Shown in pieces: positions 12,001-21,750 of a stretch of DNA of 64,000 nucleotides. The position numbers were made by a program, and so were the translations under genes. Within the stretch, counting starts at the first letter, position 1; every line of letters starts with the position of its first letter. This DNA comes from Amyelois transitella. Its lineage: Eukaryota; Arthropoda; Insecta; Lepidoptera; Pyralidae. Location: assembly GCF_032362555.1 (NCBI RefSeq), contig NC_083508.1, positions 11,685,001 through 11,749,000 on the forward strand. Reading direction: 5' to 3'. Below the pieces are notes generated by a model. That model worked only from the letters and a program-made list of their open reading frames with translations. It made no database searches and was not told where the DNA came from.

Positions 12001-13186
12001 CAATTTCTCAACCAACTCAAAAAACAAGTAGGTTCAATATAAGATTGTTTCTTTTTTAAAATATAATTATAGTGCACGTTGGTGTCTACCTGCAAGCCTC
12101 CTGACAGCCTCGTCAGGTGTCAGCTTGTAGCGTGCCGCCAGGGACAGCGTGGGCTGCGGTGACAGAGATATCACAATGAGGTTCACATTTTTCGTCACCC
12201 CTTTGTTGTCTGTATACTTTTTCTCTGAGAATACTCTGTAAAATAACAAATCGTTAACGATATAAAGTGTGCAATTTGTTACTTTACATTAATTATGTAT
12301 AACCCATATGATGGCTCAAAAAGATTGTACACACATATAACAAATAAGTAAATGAAACAACACATATAATCACGTCTATATCCCTAGCGGGGTAGACAGA
12401 GCCACCAGTCTTGAAAAGACTGATAGCCCACGCTCAGCTGTTTGGCTTAGTGATCAAATTGAGATTGAAATAGTAACAGGTTGCTATCCCTTCGCTTAAA
12501 AGAAGAATCCCAAGATTATAAGCCTATCACTAAGTCACTTTTTACAACATCCGTGGGATAGAGAAGGAGTGGTCTTATTCTTTTTTCTAATGGTGCCGGG
12601 AACCACACAGCACGATGAAACAATAATGTCAATATTATGACAACTTACCTAAGAAGCTCCTCTTGGCTTTGCCTTGTGACCAGCACACTCTCAGCCGACG
12701 TGATGCAGCCGCTGCATGCGAGGCAGTCCGCCAGCGTGATCTCCACCTTCTGTAGCTTCTGCTCACGACCACTTGATATATCAAAGTAGCCATCTTCACC
12801 TATTTTGATCTTGGCGCCAGTTTTTGTTTTCGTCTTCTCGATTTTAACTGGTTTTATGCATTCCTGTAAATGTTTAGTGGATTTAGGAATTTCAATGATC
12901 CAGTCATATAAACTAAGTGTATTAGGTCATTCACCATTGAAAACAATAAAGACACCTTATTAAGAGAAAAATAAAGACACAAATAAATTTAAAATGTGTA
13001 GTATGTAATATTATGTAAGATATCCATATATATAAGATATATCCATATATATGAGATAATTTAGTGGATCAAGATAATAATTATTTATGTTTACAAACAT
13101 GTTGAGGTTATATGACTTACTTGTGATGGAGTGATAAAATCATCCAAATCGGTAAGTTGCAGGGCTCCACTGAATCTAGATGCCAT
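6072..13186 (-). CDS. CIAO3: Cytosolic Fe-S cluster assembly factor CIAO3/Nar1 (NARFL)
   Basis: Hydrogenase-like protein of the CIA pathway. It passes 4Fe-4S clusters from the CFD1-NBP35 scaffold to the CIAO1/CIAO2/MMS19 targeting complex in the cytosol (family knowledge). Exons on the minus strand: 13186-13121, 12863-12649, 12235-12090, 10206-10048, 9405-9157, 8873-8669, 7205-7048 and 6313-6072; 1440 nt, 479 aa, close to the human 476. The N-terminal cluster ligands are C24 and C69-x2-C72-x2-C75. The H-cluster-like ligands are C194 (SSCPGW), C250 (MPCYDKK), and C397 and C401 (ACPSGCLNGG). The C-terminus [15 protein letters not shown] with its final Trp is typical of the family. Exon 6 is GC- and Ala/Gly-rich compared with its neighbours. 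Introns carry many repeats; intron 3 holds a mariner. Transcribed divergently from DNAL4. Confidence 0.96.
6735..7000 (-). repeat. Two SINE-like fragments, head to tail inverted
   Basis: 6735-6820 is a degraded plus-oriented 3' half (GAATCTCAATTTCACCATTAAG). 6826-7000 is a minus-oriented 3' half (ATGGTCACGTCTATATCCCT ... GGTTGCTAGCCCATCGCC). They meet at their tails. A (TA)n run follows at 7014-7029, just before the donor of CIAO3 exon 7. Confidence 0.7.
7279..7495 (+). repeat. SINE-like element, tail lost
   Basis: Head TTGTGGTTCCCGGCACC, middle ATGGATGTCGTAAAAGGCGA; the 3' end degrades to GGGCTCTGTTAAGCCCCC. In CIAO3 intron 6. Confidence 0.8.
7747..7918 (+). repeat. SINE-like element, 5' truncated
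   Basis: Begins at the GGCGATGGGC segment and ends CCCCGTAAGGGATATAGACG with a short TATG tail. CIAO3 intron 6. Just upstream, 7660-7715 carries an RTE-like stub (CCCGGGCGAATTTGCGCTAC). Confidence 0.75.
8163..8600 (+). repeat. Cluster of SINE-like fragments
   Basis: 8163-8180 is a reversed head (GCCGGGAACCACACGGC). 8243-8330 and 8507-8600 are two plus-oriented 3' ends with CTACCCCGCAAGGG; only the first keeps a (TATG)n tail. All in CIAO3 intron 6. Confidence 0.65.
8909..9088 (+). mobile_element. Helitron-like element, 3' truncated
   Basis: Starts TATACTAATATTACAAAGC as in the copies at 2609 and 21475, and breaks off after AATGGAAAATGTGAA without the CTAG end. It begins about 35 bp upstream of CIAO3 exon 6. 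Confidence 0.65.
9421..9571 (-). repeat. Interspersed repeat, (TCTAT)n-tail family
   Basis: The same roughly 150-bp unit occurs at 56586-56728 and 59531-59683, and in part at 53222-53290. Landmarks are GGAACAAACTACACTGCAG, ATTGACGTCA and a tail TTGAAAATAAATCTAT. This copy is in the sense of CIAO3, and its tail runs into the exon 5 acceptor (9405). Confidence 0.75.
10236..10336 (-). repeat. SINE-like 3' fragment
   Basis: ATATATCCCTTGCAGGATAG, CAGTCTTGAAACACTGA, TAATAGAATTGAGATT. Lies 30 bp upstream (gene sense) of CIAO3 exon 4. Confidence 0.6.
10470..10640 (+). repeat. Interspersed repeat interrupted by mariner
   Basis: Shares ACAAGCCAATAC/GCC and AAATAAGTAGTGCCCTTGTA with 30660-30850 and, reversed, with 57380-57490. 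In the 30.7-kb copy the sequence runs on through GATGTACA; here the mariner splits it at that TA. Confidence 0.65.
10641..11934 (-). mobile_element. mariner-family (Tc1/mariner) transposon, DD34D
   Basis: 1294 bp, flanked by TA on both sides (10639-10640 and 11935-11936). Terminal inverted repeats of about 27 bp start CGAGGGTGGTTTGAAAA and differ at one position. Length and structure match a complete mariner. It is inserted in CIAO3 intron 3 in the same orientation as the gene and inside an older repeat (10470-10640). Confidence 0.95.
10707..11754 (-). pseudogene. mariner transposase, two frameshifts
   Basis: The DNA-binding half has HTH segments ([20 protein letters not shown]) and the linker signature [11 protein letters not shown]. 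The catalytic residues are intact: TTDEIW, HQDN and APSD, with 34 residues between the last two Asp (DD34D). The frame breaks twice. At about 11710 the start ATG (11754) goes out of frame in an A run, and at about 11026 the frame shifts again in a second A run. Each break is explained by one missing A. Otherwise there are no stops, so the copy is young, or the breaks are sequencing errors in homopolymers. Confidence 0.9.
12359..12612 (-). repeat. SINE-like element, nearly full length, diverged
   Basis: Minus-oriented from TCACGTCTATATCCCTAGCG to the head GTGCCGGGAACCACACAGC. Lies about 37 bp beyond the donor of CIAO3 exon 2. Confidence 0.8.
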
Positions 13187-13845
13187 TGTTATACTGTGAC
13201 GTATTTTTACAGCGTGTTATTGACTAAAAATCTCACACTATCACAAAAAAAACATTCCAAAACGAAAAAGAATCAATCGGGGAGAAAATTTCAGCAAACA
13301 GCTGATTTATGACTTTGACATTTTTTTGTCAATGTAAGTCTGTAATGCATAAAGCAAATATATCAATATCAAACAGCCATTTATTTCGTACATTATTATT
13401 TACATTGAATTTTATTTGATTTGAGTACATAATTGATTCAAATTTAGTTAATAGCCCTGTAAAATATAAGGGCACATTTTGGCTATTTCCAATCACAGTT
13501 TATATCCCTTTTTCGTTCAAGCATGTCCGAACAAAACTAGATTTTTATAGAAAATATAAAAAATACCTACTTAGCTCATGATTAATTTCCTTTATTGTTA
13601 TCGTCGTCGGAGATTAAAATTGCTGAGTGAGCACTTGCTGAAGATGGAAAATCACACATTGGCTGGTTGCATGCCGTTGCATGTCAAGAAAAATCAATCA
13701 ACAGCTTCCCGCCTCTTCCGTCGGTTTCCAAGGCAACGAATAAACAGTGGGGTTCCGTCGCGTGAAGCGCTGACACGCGTCGTGGTTTAGCTGATTTAGA
13801 AAAGAAAGATTGCGTATTTCTTGCATATTTTTAGTTTTGAAAATC
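13187..13845. promoter_or_regulatory. Divergent promoter region, CIAO3 / DNAL4
   Basis: 659 bp between the two start codons, transcribed outward on both sides. The DNAL4-proximal part (13660-13790) is GC-rich and holds the X-box-like site listed below. No TATA box at a convincing position was seen. Confidence 0.75.
13724..13737 (+). promoter_or_regulatory. RFX X-box-like site upstream of DNAL4
   Basis: GTTTCCAAGGCAAC fits the RFX X-box (GTNRCC-AT-RGYAAC type) at both half-sites and differs in the central dinucleotide (AA for AT). It lies 109 bp before the DNAL4 ATG, the usual distance for ciliary genes in worm and fly. That this gene encodes an axonemal dynein chain makes the match more credible. 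Confidence 0.6.
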
Positions 13846-16800
13846 ATGGCTGAGGAGGGCGCAGCGGCAGCCGCTGGACCGGGAGCTGGTGAGAAGGTGA
13901 TACATACGTATCCTCTGATTAGGGTAAGTGCAGTTTTCGGTGCATCGATCTGTTATGATGCTGTTGTTTACACGAATTTCGCTAATACTTTAGTAGGTAG
14001 TTAGCGCAGTCGTACTTTAGGGATGATTTTTTTTACCGACTGCGTTGAAAATAACGGTATTAGGTGAACATTTGTACCTATTTTCTTTGGCGCGCTGTAT
14101 TATGCGAAATTGTCGTTAATTTTATTCGTCCATATTAGTGATACTGGTTTTTATTTTAACAACTTAATATATTTCGATAAAAATATAAGCACATGTTCAT
14201 TACACCCTAACATTACTAGACATGTACGCAATAAAAGTAGGTGCCCAGGCTCACCTAACTAGATTAAGAATCTATGGTTTCATTTCATCTCAATGTCAAA
14301 CAAACATTGTGCTATTTCTCCGCCAGTAAATTAGAATACTAGATGAAACTAATACTGCGTATCAAATTTCGGATAAGTCAAGGTCTAAGAGAGGCTTAGA
14401 AGACATCGCTTCTACCGTTCCGCGTCGACGCTCCATGCCTACCGTATCGGCTTACCCTCTCTTTGTCGACATGGGAATCAATTAGATTAGCGAGCTATAT
14501 TGTCAACAATAGCTAGGGTTCATTCGCAGCCGCTAATTATCAGGAAATTACGCCGAGCTGTCGTTAATTAATGACTGCAAAAAGTTTACTAAGCGTGAAT
14601 GTGTTGTGGTTTCTCAAGGGCGTATTTTAGGCCCAGCGAAATTAATTACCAAAAATTTTAGGTTTTTTATATATAGTATATAAATTTATAATGTAAGGCG
14701 TATACTGCCTATATGTTATTGTGGCCGGTGAATGAACACAACACCTACGCGCGATGAAGTCATTTTACGACTTTTTGTTTTGATTAGATATTTTGCTCTC
14801 AAAAATAAAGTTTAAAAACCTTGTAAACTTAATTAAGACTAACAGAACTTTAAATTGAATCATCTGTCGGCCTTCGGGCCGATCCTATTAAGATCCTAGT
14901 AAGGTTTTCGCTAGAAATAATAAACACTTCGAATTGAATAAATATAAAAAAAAGAGTTGTTCTCATGAGCACGGCTGGTGGTCGGTGTTCAACGCAAACA
15001 CTCGGTAGAACAACGGGAAAAACAAATAATTTTTAGCTTCCGAAAGCTTTAAGTGTCCCACAGCCCTACTGTACTGTATTTTTTTATTTTACTGCACAGT
15101 TCGCAAAACAATCATTGATGATAGTAGGTATTCAACAAAAAAAAATTTTTGCCTGGTTTATGTTCGAGTGATTCGAAAAATCCTGAGTAACGCTATGAAC
15201 AAAGAGAAAATGATCACTTACTTTGCTTTGAGGATCATATGAAATTATAGTAAATATTAAAGAGCAATAATATTTTATTGGAAAAAATAGAGAAGATATT
15301 TCCGTTGCTGTAACATACAGTATTGAGCTAAATCATTGTAAATATAGAGAGTAAAGAAGGAGTGCTGTGTCTTGAGAATATTTAAGACCAATCTTTTTCC
15401 CATGGATGTCCTAAAAGGCAACTAAGGGTAAGGCCAATAAACTTCAATAAGATTCTACTTTAAGCGATGGGCTAGCAACCTGTCACTATTTGAATCTCAA
15501 TTCCATCATTAAGCCATACAGCTGAACCTGGCCCTTCAGTCTGCGAATTTCTGGCTCTGTCTGCCCCCTAATAAATAAAGATCACGTCTTTATTTATTAC
15601 GGGTAGTCTTTATTTATATGTGTGTAAAGTCGAACAGTAAGAGAGCGCTTTTTGATGCCGACTGTACCAGCGTGGCACATCGTTCATTATGTTTATTTTA
15701 GCAGGTGGCATCCATCCGAGGTATTTATGTAGGGCTGCGCTATCCTTTCCTTTGGAATCTATTCCAAATAATGAGAAGGAAATGTTTCATGTCGGCACTC
15801 ACATAGACACATGTTATCTTCATACCTAAGATATGAGGTAGACTGACCCAAATGTCACAATCAAGACCCGAAGGCCACGTTTAGCTGCATGGCTTATGAT
15901 TGAATGGAATTGAGATTCAGTGATAGCGGTTGCCAGTGAAGAGACTTTAAACACTAGATTAGATCAACGAATGTGATAATATTTTTAAAAATTTTGAGGG
16001 TGCTTTTTGTATACTGTATACAAAGACTACATACTGGATAAAGGTACTATCTGAAGTTTTTGAGTGCCATGAGCCCTATACTTACAGTACTTTTGGAAAT
16101 TTCTGGGGTTTTACAGCACCCTAATATCACTACATAGTATAAAACAAAGTCGCTATTTTAGTCTGTTTGTCTGTACCTATGCTAAAATCTTTAAAATTAC
16201 GCAACGGATTTTGATGCGGTTTTTTGTAACAGGTAGAGTGATTCAAGAGAAAGGTTTTTATGTATAATAACATTTATAATTTTGCACCCGTGCGAAGCCG
16301 GGGCGGGTCGCTAGTATAATGTATAATGCTACATCTGCAGTTGTTTGTATTGTTAAGATTTACGTTCTCACGCGTTTCCTTGAATAGCAGTTTCTGAGAA
16401 ATCATTTTGTTTAGGTAGATTTATGTGGGACAACGATTATAAACACTTTTAGGCATTTCTTGCAGTCTACATTGTAACATTTTAGAGAACTTATGTTTAC
16501 CCGCAACTTCATCCGCGCGAATTTAGCGCTACCTACAAAAGAAAATTTCACGGGATTTTTCCGGGATGAAAGCACCCTAAGACCTTCTTTAGATTCTCAA
16601 ATATATTATATATACGCAAAATTCAAAGAAGATTGGTTCTGTAGATAATGCGTGAAAAGAAAATAAACTTACTTTCACATTTAAGTATAATATTAGTTGG
16701 GATATTTTAATAAACATTTCATCAGTCGAGAATACTTACTCGAGATCGTGACGTACATTCGAGTGCACACAATTTAAAAACTTAATTGTACTGTACAGCC

Positions 16801-17334
16801 AGGGTGCCGTATAAGTTCGATAATCGATTCGATTTGACATCGTCTTTTACTCGTAGTCCCCCGTTATCGTTGTACTTTATCTCACTAGAAAGCCGACGGG
16901 GATTTCTTTACTTTAAGTTCCACCATCTTGTCCGAAAATTTTTAATATTTTAAGTATTTACTCACCTAAGAAATGCATTGAATTAATTTGTATCTATGTA
17001 TTGAATTTAGAGTCACATTTGCGAATATTAACCTTAACTTGTACCTATTACAGCACATGATAAACGACCACTGTCTCCTTTCCAGCACTCCGACATGAAC
17101 GAAGAGATGCGTACGGAAGCCATGGAGCTGTCAGTGACAGCGTGCGAAAAATACGCGCAGAACAACGAGCTGGCCGCTCGCATGGTCAAGGAGTCTATGG
17201 ACAAGAAGTTCGGACCGGCCTTCCACGTGGTGGTGGGGGAATCCTACGGCTTTGAGATTACATACGAGTGCACCACAATCTGCTACATGTACTTCGGCGG
17301 GAATCAGGCGATTTGCATCTGGAAGTGCTCGTGA
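13846..17334 (+). CDS. DNAL4: Dynein axonemal light chain 4 (LC8-type)
   Basis: Light chain of axonemal dynein in cilia and sperm flagella; LC8 fold, related to Chlamydomonas LC10 (family knowledge). Exon 1 is 13846-13923 (26 codons, Ala/Gly-rich start, then IHTYPLIR). Exon 2 is 17086-17334, starting HSDMNEEMRTEAMEL. Phase 0 junction with AGG|GTAAGT and TTTCCAG|CAC. Product 108 aa against 105 in human. Exon 2 carries the conserved core: VTACEKYAQNNELAARMVKE, MDKKFGPAFHVVVGE, GFEITYE, MYFGGNQAICIWKCS at the very end. The 3.2-kb intron holds repeats only. The X-box-like site upstream suggests RFX control in ciliated cells (inference). Confidence 0.96.
15390..15612 (+). repeat. SINE-like element, decayed
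   Basis: TTCCCATGGATGTCCTAAAA, GCGATGGGCTAGCAACCTGT; the tail region is rearranged, with TTTATTTATTACGGG and a second TTTATTTA. Confidence 0.7.
15815..15945 (-). repeat. Old SINE-like fragment
   Basis: GAGGTAGACTGACCCAA, GGCCACGTTTAGCTGCATGG and GGAATTGAGATTCAGTGATA align with the family but are strongly diverged. Confidence 0.45.
16134..16315 (+). mobile_element. Helitron- or RTE-type 3' end element
   Basis: Begins at ATAGTATAAAACAAAGTCGC and ends CCGTGCGAAGCCGGGGCGGG followed by TCGCTAGT. This 3' end is common among lepidopteran mobile elements. No coding capacity. Confidence 0.5.
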
Positions 17335-17804
17335 GCACTTGGACTTGCAAATAGCCAGATCTGGTGAAGATTGTGTTTCAGATGTGAGGACTGGAGTTTT
17401 TCTTTTTAAGTAACGTTGTAAACGGAAGTATTGTCATTGATTTTTAAACATTTTTCTAATGACGCGTAATAATATTCTGCTCATTGGAACCAATTTACAT
17501 AAAAACCATAATTATTATAAACACGAGAAACTATTTACTGACTTAATAAGTTTGTTTTGCCGGTGACTGTACCTGTACATTTATCTATGTTCAACCATAA
17601 AACACTACGCAGATGATCGTCATTTTTGTGCGATGACCCCAATTAATCTGTCATCTATTTGCGCAAGTACCTATTCCTACCTAGTTGCACCTTCCACTGC
17701 TGTTTCGGGATCAGAGGTCCATTTTCTGATATTATGGAAAATGCAGCGTGTTCAAGACAATTGGCATTCCTATCATTTTCATAATCATCGTTATTTATGC
17801 ACTT

Positions 17805-17962
17805 GGCTAATAAACTTGAGATTCTTCTTTTAGGCGATGGACTATTACCTGTCAATTTTAACTTGAATCTCAATTTCGTAATTAGGCTATGCAGCTGAAC
17901 GTGGTCTTTCAGTCTTTTCAAGACTGTTGACTCTGCCCAATCAGCAAGGGGTATAGACGCGA
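17805..17962 (+). repeat. SINE-like element, 5' truncated
   Basis: CTTTTAGGCGATGGACTA ... AACGTGGTCTTTCAGTCTTT ... CAGCAAGGGGTATAGACGCG; no TATG tail left. About 470 bp after the DNAL4 stop; could act as 3' UTR or terminator sequence. Confidence 0.7.
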
Positions 17963-19576
17963 TGGGTTACGCAGTGGGCAGTTGATGGCCATTTGCTTGT
18001 AAGACAAAGTAATTATATGTGTTGCGTTGATATTGCCTAATTAGCTACTCTGCCGTCCAAAAGAACCAGTTTATATTTGGATTGTTCTGTGTACGTGAAG
18101 TTATGTCGCCGAAACAATAATGCCAGTCATTTTCTTATGCAAAACAGTTCTTAAACCAAGAAAAGTTGTGGAACAATGTGGCCGCATTCATTATCATAAT
18201 CATAAAAATATTTGGCTTTAACTACCTACATACGATTTCGAAGGGCACGCAGGCATATTGTACAGTCAAGAAGTAAAGTATTTATTGGTTTTAAACGAGA
18301 CACTACTGCGGTAATTTCATAGTTTATTATTCCCCATTTCATTCCAGAATTTCAAGTTTTGTTTTCTTTTTAATCAGTCGCAGTTTCCTGACATTTGTTC
18401 GGTTTGGATAAGTAGGTACATATATACACGGACAGTTAAATACACAGTCGTAAAGAAAAGCAGGTCAATGCGACAGCAATGACATGAGATCTAGCAGGTA
18501 CCTTCTTGCTTAGCCAACAATGCAAAGACGTGTGATTTACTTAAATCGAGTTTATTTTTCCAAAACCTATGATCTATTTATTTATATCTATAATCCACTT
18601 CGAGAAACATTTCGATTAACTTCCGGCGGTGCGTAAGTTTGTGAACTGTTAATTAATTGGTCTTGTTTTAGCTTTAAGAAGCAGAATAAGCCTGACTTAT
18701 TGTACCTCAGTAATGAACTTACAGTAAACATTTTTGTGCACCTGTATTCCATCTTTATTTTTTTAAATATTATTTTTTTAAGGGTTTAATTTTTATTAAG
18801 GGTTCTTATAGATTCCATCCCAAGAGTTCTTAAGACTAATGTATTTAAATTGGCTATGGCTACCCGAAAACCATTAATTAAACTGTAGGCCCATATTTAA
18901 AGATGTAAAATTAAGCCATAAACAAGTGACCGAGTGACCATCCATAGCAATATCAGGGTCAAAATATGACGTAATTCGAAATACAATATTAATTGCACAT
19001 AATGGCAGGTGGTCCGTTCACATAACTTGCAACTTGGTCTATGATGAAGCAATTATTTTTTTGTCAATTTACCTTGAAGCCTTCCGAGATCTATTGTTCA
19101 CTGAGGCATAATAATATCTTTAACGAGAATAGTAATTACGAAAACGGAATGTTTTTTTATTTCGATTTATGTCAATTACATCATTGTAGTGTTTATTTTA
19201 AGTTTTGTGAGATGAACGTACAAATATGAAATAAGATCATGTAATTGTTGTTTGAAATGTATTTATGACTATGTACTTAATGAGAACTTATTACTTTGTG
19301 GAGATGTCTACAAAATTTAATGAAGACTAAGGATCGATTCAGTAAAGCAAGAAAATATAAAAAAATTGCCTTTATCCGTTTGGTCCGACTGAGCTGATTG
19401 TTAACTTGACATCTCCCAAAACAGTTAAGATAGACTACCAGATAATGATATTTATTTATTTACCAAATATTATGATAATTTATGCATGTGAGGTGTGTGA
19501 ATATTTAATAACAATAAATCGATATTTTTATTTGCACGTGTTTTATAAACTGAATCGTGATAACTCCTAGTACGAA

Positions 19577-19770
19577 ACAAAAGCCCAAAGTAGGCTTACA
19601 AACTTGAGATTCTTCTTTTAGGCGATGGGCTAGCAACCTGTCACTATTTGAATCTCAATTCTATCATTAAGCCAAATAGCTGAACGTGGCCATTCAGTCT
19701 TATCAAGACTGTTGGCTCTGTCTACCCCGCAAGGGATATAGACGTGACCATATGTATTAATGTAAGTATG
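19577..19770 (+). repeat. SINE-like element, 5' truncated, otherwise well kept
   Basis: GGCGATGGGCTAGCAACCTG to ACCCCGCAAGGGATATAGAC, with a weak TATG-type tail. Confidence 0.8.
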
Positions 19771-20234
19771 TACGATACAAAAAACTTGATTAAATAAAAA
19801 TCATTGATTAAAATATAAAAAAAAAATTGTGGCGGACCAGGTAGTATGGTTGGTACGTAGACATTACTCGGAATCTAGATGCTTGGAGAGAACAGCGGAG
19901 AACGAGGCCTATACATACCTACTACAAAAAAAGAATAAAACAATATTTTTACTATTGTGTGAAAATAGAAATAAAAAAAATATTGATCTCCAAATTAATA
20001 AATTTTAATAAAGGTTATTACACATTTCAATAAATTCAAATAAAAATACGTACACCTGTTTCCAATAGAATTTGAATATAGTTTTAGTGTGTTCTTGTGA
20101 TGTATTACCTACTTTTTAACCCAGAGACAGCTTCCGCTTCCCAACTTCTTGCTACCTACATATATTCAGCCTGCATTTTCGACTAATTTATATTTCGAAA
20201 CAAAATCGTTGTCTCATTGTCAGTCTACCAAGCC

Positions 20235-20360
20235 CCCATGGCAGGTCACGCGCGACGCCATTTTTATCGCGCGAAATCCTATCGCTGTTTTTAATTATGA
20301 CGTGAAAAGGGACAGCGAGCTACTAAGACGGCGTCGCGCGTGTCATGTTACGGGGGAAGG
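20235..20360. repeat. Hairpin-rich interspersed repeat
   Basis: Shares ACGCGCGACGCC, TCGCGCGAAA, CTATCGC and CATGTTACGGGGG with 36165-36285. Both copies can fold through CTATCGC-type/GCGATAG-type arms. Confidence 0.45.
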
Positions 20361-20944
20361 TATATGAGTTGACACATTATGAGACTAACGTAGTCCACAA
20401 TAGACATAACTATAAACATCTAATAAAGATATTTTTAAAGTCCTACCGGAAGCATAGCCCTGGGCAGTGGGTTATTAATTTACCTAGTATTCGGAAATAC
20501 CATGTAAATACAACATATGTTAAAAAAAATCTTGGAAACAGGTATACAATACAAAAGTGCTTCACCGATTGACTAACCTACGTCTTTTACATAACCATTG
20601 GCACATATAGTGATCACATAATGTATATAAATACTAAATACATTCCGTACGAAAGCTAATACATTTGTTTTTAATAACTACAATATTAAAATTCACATCG
20701 TATCAACTATTACGTGATCAACACATAATTAAATATGGAACGCTCATATAAAAATCTACACAACTGATCAGTTAAACATGTTAAAATTATCTAGTTCTAT
20801 CTAACAAATGTATGAATATAATTTTAACATTTTAGGCACGATTTTTATCAAATTATTTTTACTGGGTACTATTAAGGAGGGTTACAGCGACTGGGAGCGC
20901 AAATAACTAGGACTTGAACCGTTAAATAGACTTAATTTAATACG

Positions 20945-21008
20945 TACATAAATAATCACTTCTTTATCCTTTACGGGGTAAACAGAGCCAACATTGTGGA
21001 AAGCAATG
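20945..21008 (-). repeat. SINE-like tail fragment
   Basis: ATCACTTCTTTATCCTTTAC, GGGGTAAACAGAGCCAACA. Confidence 0.5.
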
Positions 21009-21474
21009 TATAACTGTATGTTTCAATATCTAATGTCTTTTTTTTATTGTATGAACTAACTTTTTGTTTTATTGACCCACTGGTATTATGGTAGATACTA
21101 GGTAATTTCAGTCCCAGTCGCTGCAAACCTTCTATTTGAGCACTGGGCAGTATGGAGCTTACCTATCTTGAAACAAGCACCTCTATTTATGGAATAAGTC
21201 TGACCGCACACTGATGTTTAGAGTTATATGACTTTAGTGCAAAAATATTTACTTGGTAAAGATGTAAGCGCCTGTTGTGAATTATTTGTATGAAAATTAT
21301 AGTTGTAGAATTCGATACGAGTAATCCACTACAGTCAACAGCACTGGTTGGAACAATAAGAAAGGAGAAGTTTATTCAATTAATATTGCAACCAATGGCA
21401 AGCATTTATTCAAGTCTTATTAAACGATTGACGGTTAATCCTAGTGATTTAAATTTTGCCGTTGTCTATACTAA

Positions 21475-21750
21475 TATTATAAAGCTGAAGAGCTGAAGAG
21501 TTTGTTTGTTTGTTTGTTTGAACGCGCTAATCTCAGGAACTACTGGTTCGAATTGAAAAATTGTTTTTGCGTTGAATAGACCATTTGTCGAGGAAGGCTT
21601 TAGGCTATATAACATCACGCTGCAACTATAAGGAGCGAAGAAATAATGGAAAATGTGAAAAAAAAGACGGGGAAAATTATTGACCATTGAGGGCTTCAAT
21701 GATGTCCGAAATGACTATTCCACGCGAACGAAGTCGCGGGCACAGCTAGT
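21475..21750 (+). mobile_element. Non-autonomous Helitron-like element, complete ends
   Basis: TC at the 5' end, then TATACTAATATTATAAAGC; 3' end GAAGTCGCGGGCACAGCTAG followed by T. The best-preserved of three copies (2609, 8909). It has an extra 9-bp repeat (GAAGAGCTGAAGAG). Confidence 0.7.

Larger units (their letters stand above)
13924..17085 (+). other. DNAL4 intron 1
   Basis: No exon-like reading frame seen. Contains SINE-like copies (15390-15612, 15815-15945), a Helitron/RTE-like element (16134-16315), and an RTE-like stub near 16500-16580 (CATCCGCGCGAATTTAGCGC). Confidence 0.6.
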
